A program made the position numbers and the translations under genes. Below the pieces are notes generated by a model. That model was not told where the DNA came from. It saw only the letters and a program-made list of their open reading frames with translations, and ran no database searches. Below, in pieces: positions 37,173 to 48,215 of a DNA stretch of 64,000 nt. Source of the DNA: Polytrichum commune. Lineage: Eukaryota; Streptophyta; Polytrichopsida; Polytrichales; Polytrichaceae. The stretch spans positions 50,084,796 to 50,148,795 of the forward strand of contig OX485807.1 of assembly GCA_950295325.1 (NCBI GenBank), in the 5' to 3' direction. Each line of letters starts with the position of its first letter. Within the stretch, counting starts at the first letter, position 1.

Positions 37173-37690
37173 CAAATGATCCTTGCATTTTGCATTTAGA
37201 CCCGTATGAAGGAACTCACCATATTAGCTTGGAAAGCACGCCTCCATTCAACAACTCATTATTTCTCTTGCAGAAGGGAGAAGTGCAGCTTCTTCCACGG
37301 ATGCTCAAGAAGCAAGTGACTTTGAGGCTGATGGAGAGTTTGCAGGAGTGAGTGAATCCATTGAATCTGACAAATGCGATCATGAGAAGCTGAGAGGCTT
37401 CAATCTACAGAAGAAAATTGAGTTTCTTTTGTCGTTGAATCTACAACCTCTAACATACTAATTAACCCGCAACAAGGAGGGCGCAAACGTAGTTCTGGAT
37501 AGAAATCAAGTGTGGAATTTGGGTTTCTTTCAGGGGTTGCAATTCCGAGTTCTCAAACTTGAAGTTTGTGGCTTTTAGACTTCTATGGAATGTGAAGACG
37601 ACACCCACAAAAGTGGTAGTGACCTCTTGCCAGGAGGGTCACGGTTCCTTGGCCCACAAACGAGGTGAGAAATTCCCAACTTGGAAATTT
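37173..37690 (+). pseudogene. Third ULP2-like copy, internally deleted fragment
   Basis: Starts with the HLDPYEGTHHIS region of the catalytic Asp exon (Ser to Pro next to the Asp), then jumps after TTGGAA directly into the post-catalytic exon (CGCCTCCATTCAACAACTC). The exons carrying the catalytic Cys and the donor are missing. It continues through the next intron to the exon equivalent of 25745-25830 and ends near GTGAGAAATTC. AAGC at the joint is compatible with a short-homology deletion. Frame is lost at the junction, so no protease activity is possible. Confidence 0.8.
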
Positions 37691-38305
37691 CAGTGGTCAC
37701 CTCATTGAAGCATTTCAAACTCCCTACATGATATAGTGTGCTCATTAGTAGATGATGTGTGAAGCTTTCTGTTGAGTTCTTAGGAGAAAATTGAAGCTTT
37801 TGGTGAAAATTGAAATTTTGATAAATAAGCTTACATGCTATTATGATAGATTCTCAATTGAAACTTCTATTACCTTGATGTAATATACCATGAAGGAATA
37901 TTATGGAGGTTTGCCCCTGGGCTGGCAACTCCCATATCATATGCGCACGCTTATGATCATTTGTAGAACATAAATTGAGCAATAACTTATGAATGTCTCC
38001 ATTTTTGTTTAGAATTCAAGAGAGTATTTGATTGACTAATAAAAAATTAATTTTCTATTTGAAGATCATATAGAATATTATATACAACTTAATAGGAGTA
38101 AAATACAAGAACTATTTACACAGGTAGCAGAGAGGCAAGCCAAAAGATATTAGACAATGTTTTTTTGATTTTGATACAATATGTGATGATATTATATGAT
38201 TTGCCAAGATGATTATCCATATTAATATTTTGAAGCAACCAAAAATTATATTTCATAAGGCACGGCTATATTGAACCTTTGAAGAAGTTGAATTGATAAC
38301 ATGAA

Positions 38306-38628
38306 TTGTTTGAGCTATGGACCATAATATGTGTAGGTGTGGATGTTACTGTTTGCAGATATAATAATCTATACATGCAGCAGTTGGAGCTCTTCATAAA
38401 TTACATCCCGTGCTTGCTCATAGAAGGAGTTTGTGAAGTTTTGACGGAAATTTTGATTCAACATTTGTTGTTGATGGCAGGTATTTTGGGCAGATTGTAG
38501 TGCATCCTCAAAAGCGCAACCAATTTGCAATTCATTTGTGGTATGAGTGTGTCGTATATGTAATTGAGCCATCACATGAGTTGGGAGGAGAGTGGGTTTG
38601 CAAGGCCAATGAAGGAGTTGGGAGATAA
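38306..38628 (+). pseudogene. TOPLESS-like last-exon fragment, copy 2
   Basis: Shares the intron start GGTGTGGATGTTACTGTTTG and the exon reading IVVHPQKRNQFAIH, then VVYVIEPSHELGGEWVC to a stop TAA. The acidic insert of the 34.4-kb copy is absent. Upstream exons are missing. Confidence 0.7.
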
Positions 38629-38639
38629 ATTTGGACTAA

Positions 38640-38940
38640 TTAGACTTGATTGCATGCAATCACACTGTATTAGTTTGAATGTATGTAAATACTTTTGGAG
38701 ATAGAAGGCATTAACTATAATATTTTAAGCTAAACATTCTCAAACAAAACACCAATTTTAGTTCCATTTTAGGATGACAAAGACCCTTTCAATGGTAAGT
38801 CATAAAAATGTTGACCTCAATGTTGATGAGGATTTCGTAATATTTTTGACTTCCAAGTTAATTACATGCTTTATTGACGGTTTCACTTCGAAAATGAAAT
38901 CCCAATCAATTGCTTATTTACTCAATAGAAGTGAGTGAAT
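38640..38940 (+). repeat. Family R unit, copy 2 (partial)
   Basis: GATTGCATGCAATCACAC and the following text match 34570 onward, including the GACAAAGACCCTTTCAATGG|GTAAGT-like block and FIDGFTSKMKSQS. It breaks off near 38940, where the next last-exon copy begins. Confidence 0.6.
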
Positions 38941-38949
38941 AAGGAATTT

Positions 38950-39125
38950 ACTCATTGGGCATATTGTAGCACATCCTCAAAAGCGCAACCAATTTGCAAT
39001 TTGCAATATGGGGGACTTCTTGCTGAGCAATGATGCCGTATATGTATTTGAGCCAACACATGAGTTGGGAGGAGAGTGGATTTGCAAGGCCAATCAGAGT
39101 TGGAGACAAATTAGGATTAATTAGG
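38950..39125 (+). pseudogene. TOPLESS-like last-exon fragment, copy 3
   Basis: Reads IVAHPQKRNQFAI, then GDFLLSNDAVYVFEPTHELG and GGEWICKAN. It has the DFLLSN loop of the 54.9-kb copy, with a small GCAATTT tandem duplication at 38994-39004. No start or upstream exons. Confidence 0.65.
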
Positions 39126-39129
39126 ATTA

Positions 39130-39690
39130 ATTGGACTTGATTACATTCTATCACACTTTATTAGTTTGAATGTATATAAATACATGTGGAATTAGAAGGC
39201 ATTAACTAAAATACTATAAGCTTAACGAAAACAAAACACTAAGTTTAGTTCCCTTTTAGAATGACCAAGATCTTTTCAATCGTAAAATTATAACCTCAAT
39301 GTTAATGAGGGTTTTGTAATATATTTGACTTTCAAATTTAATTACATGCTTTATTGACAGTTTCACTTTGAAAATGAAATCCCAATCAATTCTTTGTTTA
39401 GTCAATGGAAGTGAACATATTTATTATATTTTGGACCTTGAAGATGAAGTGCACTCTATATGGGTTATATGGACAAGCAGCCTTCAAGAATGCAAGGGTG
39501 ATTTTGTTTTTCAAAGTCGGGCGGAGCGGGTAGTAGTTTTCGATCGTGCTCTGAAAAATTTAAGATCTTTTTGTGGGGGCTGCTTGAAATTGCCATATTG
39601 CAGGCCCCAACCTCTATCCACCTCCCCTGAAAGTTCGTAGGGGGAGGGGTTAATGTCCGCCATCTGTAAGTAGCGGTTGGACCTTCTTAA
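39130..39690 (+). repeat. Family R unit, copy 3
   Basis: Contains the HIYYILDLEDEVHSIWVIW and LQECKGDFVFQSRAE frame and the CACCTCCCCTGAAAGTTCGT segment. Followed directly by a family M MITE, as at 35.1, 45.9, 50.5 and 55.7 kb. Confidence 0.6.
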
Positions 39691-39769
39691 TTTGCAATTA
39701 CTTACCTAATAAAACAATTCACCAATTGAACATGTACCTCGTAAGACAAGATTTAAACCTTTTTGATAA

Positions 39770-40148
39770 CTACGCTAAATATGATATTTAGTGTCACATG
39801 GTATTTTATGTCACTATGGTAACTTCTCGGATGACACTTCTTATTAATAAGTTTATAGATGTTGCCATCGGTGATGGATGAGTTCATCCATTGGCCAAAC
39901 CCCTACCTTCTCTTGTCAGCAACTTGTGATGAAATATTGCCATGGATGAATAAAATTTGGATGAGAAGTTGCTTGGTAGATGACACTAATTGCAACACTG
40001 TAAATCTGTCATCCCAAGAGGAATTTACAAGGAATGACAAATAATGTTGGGTTAACATGTAGTGTTGGTGACACTACACTGCGGAATAACATTTAGTTTT
40101 GAGCAAGACAATTAGAATTGGTGACACTGAATATCATATTTAGTGTAC
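39770..40148 (+). mobile_element. MITE family M copy
   Basis: Left end CTACGCTAAATATGATATTT; right end TGACACTGAATATCATATTT then AGTGTAC. The right end abuts the Tourist-like insertion at 40152. Confidence 0.7.
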
Positions 40149-40151
40149 TAA

Positions 40152-40672
40152 TGCCCCCTTCCCACCTGACTTTAGTTAAGACCCAAAGTATTTCCTAAAA
40201 ACCGGGTAAAGCTCCCTCGGTTATAGCGGAGGCATCCGACTATCCCAATGCACCTACAAGAACTTGCTCCGGAGATTTTCAAGTAGGTTTTAGTTAAGTA
40301 GCTTTCACACATGTTCATGGTTTTATCTACCAAGCAATGAATGTTGGGTAGTTTTTGTCCCATCCCCAAATGCCTTACTACTCACCTATCTTACCATCGG
40401 TTTTTGTTAATGACGCTCCTCGTGCCCTCATAGCTAAGACTAAAAAGCAACCAATCACAAGGGTGGGAGGCGACACTTTTAAAGCTCCTATATTCTTGCC
40501 TCATGTCTAGGTACCGAAGGGAGGGTCGGTAGTTTTAGCTTAAAACCTCCACTTTTAAGCCATGCCACATCATTTGCCAACTAGGCTCGGCACTAGATAA
40601 TGTCGATGGTGTGAAGGCCGGTTTGTTAGAACCAACTTTTAGTCTTAGCTAAAGTCAGGTGGGAAGGGGGCA
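40152..40672. mobile_element. Tourist-like MITE, 521 bp, TAA target duplication
   Basis: Terminal inverted repeats TGCCCCCTTCCCACCTGACT with TTAG, inverse at 40649-40672. Both flanks are TAA (40149-40151, 40673-40675), the preferred target of PIF/Harbinger elements. The flanking text GTGTAC-AAGGGGGCTACCCAACC is uninterrupted at the paralogous site near 46360 and nearly so at 50911, giving empty sites. Confidence 0.8.
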
Positions 40673-40760
40673 TAAGGGGGCTACCCAACCTTGCAAGTAG
40701 TTGTTGAACCTCATTTATTAGTTACCTACGAGCCACCAAACCTCACCAAGTAGGCACTGA

Positions 40761-42090
40761 GAGCCGGTTTACACTATGGACCATGAAGTCGGACCACGGA
40801 AGAGAGCATTTTTGATGGTTTGAGTTCATGGTCCAACTTCCATAGTCTAACATCTTACAAAAAATAGTTTTAAAAGCCTTGCGCCCCTCACTAGTTGTAA
40901 ACCAAATGTGAACCAAGACGAATGACCATGCACCAAAAAGTGAATGTGTTGATTTTCTATAATACATGTTCAAAAAGGGTAGATCTGGAAAAAAAAATCA
41001 AGTTTGACCACTCTCTTGTCTTCTCTTGGGCTTCACTTGTCTTCACTTCTTGTTAAATGTGTTGAAGATGTGGCTTGCAAATCTTCTCACAACAACTTTT
41101 ACCATTAAAAAAAGAAAAAAACGAGTGATTTAATTTGTACATGTGATATGTAATTTCCATGTGATATGTGCCATGTGTTGTCACTACATTAAATAGGATA
41201 TTTATTGTTTGATTATATTTAATGTTGTTGCCACCGTACCTTGCTCAACACTAATATCCAATTCTTTCATGACTAGTGTTAGAAGATTTGCTAGAAGATA
41301 TGTTGGAATTCTCCTCTTATCGTTGTTTTCTATTTTTTCATATCCTTACTAATACTAAATTAAAACATGTAACTTCCACATATTAGCATAGTAGATATTT
41401 AGTGTTTGAGTTTACATTTAAAGTTACTTACTTTCATAGGGTTATTGATATCTAGTGCATGTGTTTTTATTTAAAGTATCAAACACCAAATATCCTATGT
41501 AGTGTAGTAGAAAACATGAAAAAAAGAACCACAATTGTTTTTCCATTGAAGTTCTTTTGACCACCCTAATCTACAGTCGCTAAACGACTACATAATTTTC
41601 TTTTTTTCATTTTGCAACTGTAATTTCAAAACGTTTTGGGATGTGTAATATACCCTTGGAAAGGTATTTTCGAGACCTCCCCAACGTTATATTACACGCC
41701 CCCAAATTACAAACATTTTAGTTGGTAAACCAAAAAAGAAAATATGCACTCAAATTCTTCAGTTCTAGATGTCCCACATTGTTTGATGAAACATGTTGGA
41801 GCAAGTCAAAGGGGGGCATGACAAATGTGGTATGTCTCATAAGTTATGGAAGAAATGGTATGTCTCATGGGCTATGATATGATCTAGGCACATAGAGGGT
41901 GGACTTGCTTCTCAAGATTCATTACGCTTTACAGATGTTGAAAAGTGTGACTTGTGAGCCTTGCCTAGTGGGAAGATTTGTATATTTAAGCCCCCAAAAT
42001 AAATTTCATTAATAAAAATATCATAACAACCATTTCTCTTCCATGGGCCCTTGCATTTTCCTAATAGACCACCTCTCTCACCGCAAACCC
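40761..42090. mobile_element. PIF/Harbinger-like element, second copy, right end truncated
   Basis: Left end GAGCCGGTTTACACTATGGA preceded by GTAGGCACTGA as in the 35.6-kb copy. Similarity continues to about CACCGCAAACCCAT (42090), after which the right terminus is missing. Nested M2 MITE at 41184-41510. Confidence 0.65.
41184..41510. mobile_element. MITE subfamily M2, nested copy
   Basis: CTACATTAAATAGGATATTT at the left and TATCCTATGTAGTGTAGTAG at the right; same insertion point as 36010-36334 within the host element. Confidence 0.6.
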
Positions 42091-42099
42091 ATCGCAAAC

Positions 42100-43320
42100 T
42101 AGTCTTACCGCAAGTAGTGTATCTTGTTACTTAGCTACCAAACCACAAATGAAGGTGAATTTTCAACACAATCGAAATTTTTGTTAACCAAAGCATCCGG
42201 GGCCAACGTTGTCGAGAGTTTACACTCAAACCTAGGTTGTGTCATATGTGGTTGTCATGAAAATACCTTATTTCTACAAGTGATTCCTTCACTGTGTGGA
42301 TTCTTTCCATATGGTATGCAGGCTCCCACATGATTTCTCGGCCTTCCCTTGACCGCACTAGTAGGAAATGGGGGGGTTTATGTCATTCAAATGATTGTGG
42401 AATGACATTGTTTTGTTGGTTTTGACTGTTGTCAAGGGCCTCTAAAGATACATGCGAGTGTTATTCAATTGCTCTTCTTAATCGGACCCCTATATTTGAT
42501 TGGTATGTGGTTAGGTGAGGATTAAAGAACAAATGCCATAAAGGCACATGTCTAAAAGAGATTGAATTGTGTCTTCATATTCTATTGACTACTCTATAGT
42601 CATTAGTGTACACAATTGAGAGGACCTACGTATTTGATTAAAGAATCAAGAACCACACATTTTTGGATTTTGCGTATTTTATTGAAAGTGTAGGTTGGTA
42701 ATAGGTTGCATATTACTCATAAACATGAGAGTGCGGCCATACGGGAGATGGTAATCTAGCAGAGTTGTTGGTGTCAACATAGGCTACATAAGTGACATTT
42801 GATGCAAAGCCAATCGTAACTCACCGGGAAATGTTGCCACCGGTGACTTTGTTGCCCCTATTCTTATAAGTTTTTGGTTCATTTGAGAAAGAAAAAATGA
42901 TAAAATAAAAATCAATTACAAACTAAAAATCACCTTATTATTGTTGGTGCAATCTATCCTCATGGAGTGAAGAAATAAACCTTTAACCTTGCGTGCATTT
43001 GAATGTTTTAAGGCTTCTATGACGACAATTGCCAAGAAGTTAGCAAATGTGGGGAGATTGAGAAGGGATAGAGAATTTGAAACCTTGCGATACTTGAGGA
43101 GCCATTTTGTGAGCAAACATTTCAAAAAAAAACAAGATCTTGCACCCAACAATCCTTCTTTATACTAGAATTTTAGCACCTAACACTGCTATTCCATGTG
43201 ATCCCACTAACACCGAAGAGATACCCCCTGTTGCAAGCCAGCTCGGACTCTAACCCCACCCAATCCATTGATAGAGAATGTTTGTTCAAATCGCACATGC
43301 ACGCCATACATTAAACACCC
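42100..43320. repeat. Dispersed noncoding repeats, no gene
   Basis: 42120-42360 matches 46500-46740 (ACTCAAACCTAGGTT, ATATGTGGTTGTCA). 42490-42670 matches 9255-9430. 42760-42870 matches 51020-51120 (GCAATCGTAACTCACCGGGA, identical apart from a few bases). No protein domain recognised. Confidence 0.5.
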
Positions 43321-43329
43321 TTGTACGGA

Positions 43330-43745
43330 CTTCCGGGGGTGTCAGATCCAGGCTGGAGCAGCTCTCCCAGGAAATTTTCGAACCCGACCGAAAACTGTTG
43401 CTCGCCCCATCCAACTTCGAAAAAAACTTTGTCCTTGCATTTTTCAAGGCCGCTTGATTACAAATCCCATATTGAGTGCACTTCACCTTCAAGGTCCAGA
43501 ATTCAATATATATGTTCACTTCCAACGAATAAATAAGCAATTAACTGGGATTTCATTATCAAAGTGAAACTGTCAATAAAGCATGTAATTGACTTGGAAG
43601 TCAAAAATATTACAAAAGCCTCACTAGCACTAAGGATATAACTTTTATGACTTACAATTTGAAATTGTCTTTGTCATTCTAAAATGAAACTTAAATAAGT
43701 GTGATGATTTAGTATGTGTATTTTATAATATTTTAGGTAATGTTG
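43330..43745. mobile_element. Diverged relative of the 19.66-kb MULE-like element (left arm and interior)
   Basis: Shares with 19730-20130 the CAAGGCCGCTTGATTACAAA block, CACTTCACCTTCAAGG, GGGATTTCATT and TTATGACTTAC, in the same order. The right inverted arm is not present, so it is a decayed half-element. Confidence 0.65.
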
Positions 43746-43779
43746 TGTACTCTCACATGTATTTGTACGCATCCATAAA

Positions 43780-44015
43780 ATGTCGTGCTTGCCAATAGAC
43801 GGAGTTTGTGATGTTTTGGTGGAAATTTTGATTCAACATTTGTTGTTGATGGCAGGATCTGGGACATTGTAGCACATCCTCAAAAGCGCAACCAAATTGC
43901 AAGTCTTTTTTGGAGCAAGACAGTTGTATATGTAATTGATCCATCACATGAGTTGGGAGGAGAGTGGGTTTGCAAGGCCAATCAAAGGAGTTGGAAACAA
44001 ATTAGGATTAATTAG
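43780..44015 (+). pseudogene. TOPLESS-like last-exon fragment, copy 4
   Basis: Contains the intron end TTGTTGATGGCAG, then GCACATCCTCAAAAGCGCAA and the ATTGATCCATCACATGAGTT block. Frameshifts break the reading frame. It follows directly after the MULE-related fragment. Confidence 0.65.
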
Positions 44016-44019
44016 GATT

Positions 44020-44424
44020 AATTACATTCAATCACACTTTATTAGTTTGAATGTATACAAATATTTTGGAAATAGAAGGCATTAACTAAAATATTATAAA
44101 CTATACATACTAAAACAAAACATTACTTTTAGTTCCATTTTAGAATGGCAAAGACCCTTTCAGATGTAAGTCACAACAATTATAACCTCAGTATTAATGA
44201 GGGTTTCGTAATATTTTGACTTCCAAGTTAATTATATGTTTTTTTGACGGTTTTACTTTGAAAATGAGATCCCAATCAATTCCTTATTTACTCAATAGAA
44301 GTGAACATATACATTGGATTTTGGACCTTGAAAATGAAGTGCACTCAATATGGGTTATATGGACAAGCGGCCTTCAAGAATGCAAGGATGATTTTATTTT
44401 TCAAAGTTGAGTTGAGCGGGTAGC
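44020..44424 (+). repeat. Family R unit, copy 4, split by an LTR insertion
   Basis: Carries the HIHWILDLENEVHSIWVIW and LQECKDDFIFQS frame up to GAGCGGGTAGC, where the solo LTR inserts. The unit resumes at 45766 (CACATTTCGATCGTGATCTG) and runs to about 45960. Confidence 0.65.
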
Positions 44425-45765
44425 TATGAGCCCAAAATGGTGGCTCATATTTGTTTTATGCTTAGAATTTATTTAGAATTGCATTTGGAGTGTTATCGAA
44501 ACAATCAAAAGTATAAAAAGAGTGAGGCTTGGTGTGGTTTATGTTTTAGGCCTTAAGCCTATTTTGTGTGGTTGATTAGAAGCTTAGTGGCATTAGGAAG
44601 TGCTTTGGTTGAGTGAGTAGTGTTTGGGGAGGCAAGGAGGAGTGCCTTGGATTTAAATGTTTGAATTAGAACATGCTATTGTTGGTTTGGGGGGTGAAAG
44701 TTTAGTGGATAGGATAAGGTCCCACTAAGTAGGAAAGGATTAGGAGGTTGTGGTCTTGGGTGCACCTTCCTTCACTCCATTCCTCTCACCCTCCTCCTTC
44801 TTCTTCCTCATTCTATTCTCTCCTCTCCCTCTCCTTTTCCTCTCTCCTTCCCCTCTCTAGGATTTTGAGTTCTTAGAATTAGAGAAAAAGTGTGTGATTA
44901 GAAATGGGTTGTTAGTATAATTAGGGGAATTAGGTAGGAAGATTAGGTAGGGGCTTGAATAATTAGTAAGGTAGTTGGGGATTACCACTACAAGGCTGCA
45001 GCTACAAGGCTTCTGTTACTGGGAGCTGCTGGCACTGGGCCGGGCCGAGGGTGGACTGCAACTACAAGGCTTCTGTTACTGGGAGCTGCCGGCACTGGGC
45101 CGGGCCGAGGGTGGACTGCAGCTACAAGGCTTCTGGTACTGGGAGCTGCCGACACTGGGCACAATTGGCACTGCAGACTTATTAGAGGCAGGCCAATTAG
45201 AGGCCAAGTTAATTAAGGGCCATCCTAATTAGGGGTTAGGCTTGTGAAAAGCCTTGGGCTTAATTAGAAACTTGTGCTAGTCGTGCTAAGACTAAATTAG
45301 TTATTAGCAAACTAGGGGAACAAGAGGCATTAGATAGTGGGTGAAAGGGGTGAACTTGGATGGGAGAATTGTTGAGCTTTTAATAGAGTGTGTAGGTTTG
45401 TGATAATAGAAAATAGCGTTTGTCAACGCTTGTACCCACACTAGGAAATAAACTGAGTACACGAGTTGATGGAAAGTGTGAAGGATTCTCGCAATGTTGA
45501 GACAAGGAAAATCAAGACTAAAGGGGCGAGAGGAATGTCCTTAAGGGCATGTGTAGCTAAGGCCGCGGGTTGGACTCTTGAGAAGGCCCACGCTACATCT
45601 ATTCAAGAGGCTAGCATTAATAAAGCATCATGATTTTAAACAATGTGGGTGTCCCCGGATACGGAAGTTACATTTCATACTACTACAAGTTTTAGTAGAA
45701 GGCATGTGATTCTCAAAACCATCACCCGGACTAGGACGCTTAAGGGTGGTGGGTTTGGCCTCACA
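44425..45765 (+). mobile_element. Solo LTR of an LTR retrotransposon, 1341 bp, GTAGC target duplication
   Basis: Flanked on both sides by GTAGC (44420-44424 and 45766-45770), a perfect 5-bp duplication. Starts TATGAGCCCA and ends GGCCTCACA, close to the TG...CA rule with one change at the left end. Contains a long pyrimidine tract (about 44765-44860) and a 60-bp tandem repeat, and has no internal retroviral-type genes. Comparison with the uninterrupted family R copy at 39530 marks both edges. Strand is assumed from the pyrimidine tract position. Confidence 0.7.
44996..45172 (+). repeat. 60-bp tandem repeat, about three units
   Basis: Units begin CTGCAGCTACAAGGCTTCTG at 44996, 45056 and 45116, an exact 60-bp period. 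Because 60 is a multiple of three, the unit keeps a frame open (LQLQGFCYWELPALGRAEGG), but the context inside an LTR argues against a protein. The third unit degenerates after CACTGGGC. Confidence 0.9.
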
Positions 45766-46004
45766 GTAGCACATTTCGATCGTGATCTGAAAATTGTATA
45801 TTTGTTTTGTGGGGGCTACCCAAAGGTGCCGGATCGCAGGCCATGTCCCTTATCCACCTCCCCTGCAAGTTCGTAGGGGGAGGGTTAACGTCCGCCATCT
45901 GTAACTAGCGGTTGGGTCTTCTTGATTTGCAATTACTTACCTGATAAAACAATTCACCAATTGAACATGAACTCTATAATACCATATTTGAACCTTTTTG
46001 ATAA

Positions 46005-46363
46005 CTACGTCATATGGTATTTTGTGCCACTATGGTAACTTCTTGGATGACACTTCTTATGAATAAGCTTACAGATGTTGTCATGAGTGATGGATGAGTT
46101 CATCCATTAGCCAAAACCCTACCTTCTCTTGTCAGCAACTTGTGATGAAATATTGCCATGGATGAATAAAATTTGGATGAGAATTTGCTTGGTAAATGAC
46201 AATAATTGCAACACTGTAAATTTGTCATCCCAAAAAGAATTTACAAGGAATGACAAACAATGTTGGGTTAGCGTGTAGTGTTGGTGACACTATACCGCAG
46301 TTTACAATTAGTTTTGAGCAAGACAATTAGAATCGGTGACACTAAAAATCATATTTAGTGTAC
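46005..46363 (+). mobile_element. MITE family M copy, left terminal palindrome deleted
   Basis: CTACGTCATATGG at the left lacks the GCTAAATATGATATTTAGT core present in other copies; the right end ATCATATTTAGTGTAC is intact. Confidence 0.6.
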
Positions 46364-46559
46364 AAAGGGGGCTACCCAACCTTGCAAGTAGCTGCCGAAC
46401 CTCATTTATCAGTTACATACTAGCCACCAAACCTTGTCAAGTAGGCATTGACTTCACTCACAATTCATTAGCAGTCATCAAGCCTCACCACCAGGTACTG
46501 TACCTCGTTACTTAGCTACCAAAGCACAAATGATGGTGAATTTTAAACACAATCGAAAA

Positions 46560-47758
46560 TATTGACAACCAAAGCATCCAAAGCCAACATCGTCGAGAGT
46601 TTTTAACTCAAACCTAGGTTTTGTCATATGTGGTTGTCAAGAAAAGAGCTTATTTCTACAAGTGATTCCTTGACCGTTTGGATTCTTTCCATATGGCATG
46701 TGGGCTCTCACATAATTTCTCAACCTTCCCTTGACCGCACTAGTACGAAATGGGAAACTGATTGTGGAATGACATGGTTTTGTCGGCCAAGCCCAAAGTC
46801 CAAACCTTTGGCCATGAACTCCCATGGCCTCTCGACTTGGACGGCCATAGTGTGAAGCCTCCAAAGGCCAAGCACAAAGTCCACAAGAGAGAAGGAGCAT
46901 CCCATTTTATTCCTTGTCCAAAACAACCCCTCCAATCTAACGGCCAAGATGTGTCAATGCTTGATTATTTTTTGAAAAAAATCGACGGCCTCTCGACCAT
47001 AGTTTGGGTTTCCATTTTCTTCCAACCCGAACTTCCTTTGAGAGTCCGTCGCCTTGGTCAAAAAGTAGGCATTTATATTGCAACGACCTTTTGACTTTGG
47101 CCTCTAGTTTCTCTTATCTTATATTCTCCATTGATGAAGGTTTGAAGGTTATGGATTGTTCCATCATTCATGGCAAAGGGACATCCGCTAGCTAGTTTGG
47201 GATGGTATGCACCATGTGAATATGTGGTGTGAGGATTTCTTTGTCCTTGGTTGAGCCATTGTTTGTGAGGTTGTCGGCTATTTCTTTGTTGGATATCCCA
47301 AAGTGGGCTCTAACAGTTTGTATGGTTATCTTTTGTTTGGTCCACTATATTTGATGAACTACGATTGCTATTAGTGGTTTATATGGGGGATGATGTTGTG
47401 AGGACTGTTGTCCATTTTGGTTTTTTATTAGGATGAACCTCATATAAATCATTGTTACAACTTGTCTCATAAGTAAATGCATTCCAGAATGATGTACAAT
47501 AATCCCAACAAATTTGAAGGATTAGAACTCAATCCCAAATTTGCTAACTCGAATTTGATCCAAGAATATGTGCTCCTTCGAACACTTTACTTTGAGAAAG
47601 ATATGGAGGGAGGTGTGGATTCCCTATACACTTTTAGATTCACAGACATGTAGCATTCCAGGTCAATTTACCACTGCTATGAGGCCACTGTGGTGAGTGG
47701 GGGATAATTCAAATAAACTGCGAGCTTAGCTTTGGGAAGTTGCCTTTAGGTCCTACTA
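46560..47758. repeat. Local duplication block 1 (partners near 51570-51880 and 52380-53180)
   Basis: Contains CCAAGCCCAAAGTCCAAACC, CATGAACTCCCATGGCCTCT and AACAACCCCTCCAATCTAAC, all repeated at 51.7 and 52.4 kb, followed by GTTTATATGGGGGATGATGT shared with 52780 and by the pogo insertion point. Open frames here are not recognisable proteins. Confidence 0.6.
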
Positions 47759-48215
47759 CAGTCTAACCTCGTTAGCACGACATTCGTTTATACGACACCC
47801 TCGATATTATGACACATTTCTGCATGACTAAACTTTTTAAGATCAAAACTCCCTCTTTTATACGACTATGACACTCGATAACACGACATTCACGATCTTC
47901 GGTTTGTCATATTTAAGAGGTAGTTAATGCTAAATGTTTTTTTCATCTATATTACATATATTTAAAATATATCTATTTTCACTTGGGAACTTCACTTATC
48001 ATTGGGAACTTAATGATAATTAGGGTTATTAGTGTAGAATGGACTTGGTTAGGGTTAGAGTGGCCTCCTTCTTATTCTTTTGTCAGATTATGAGCCTGAA
48101 GATGTTTACAACATAGATGAGATTGGATTGTATTTTAGAGCACATCCTAATAAAGCATTAGCATAAGGGAAGGTGAAGGGCCGGAAGTTACAAAAGAAGC
48201 GTGTAACCACGGGGA
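47759..48215 (+). mobile_element. Pogo/Tigger-like element, truncated copy 1
   Basis: TA precedes the CAGTCTAACCTCGTTAGCAC terminus typical of Tc1/mariner-pogo elements. Near 48105 the frame reads DVYNIDEIGLYFRAHPNKAL, the first-aspartate block of the DDE catalytic domain. It ends soon after AGAAGCGTGTAAC, where similarity to copy 2 stops. Confidence 0.7.

Noticed and set aside
44975..45232. Protein with three 20-residue repeats
   Set aside because: The frame is kept open only by the 60-bp period inside a solo LTR; no start context, no homology recognised.
45530..45580. tRNA-like sequence (GTAGCTAAGGCCGCGGGTTGGA)
   Set aside because: No cloverleaf could be drawn and the B-box is imperfect; it lies within the LTR.
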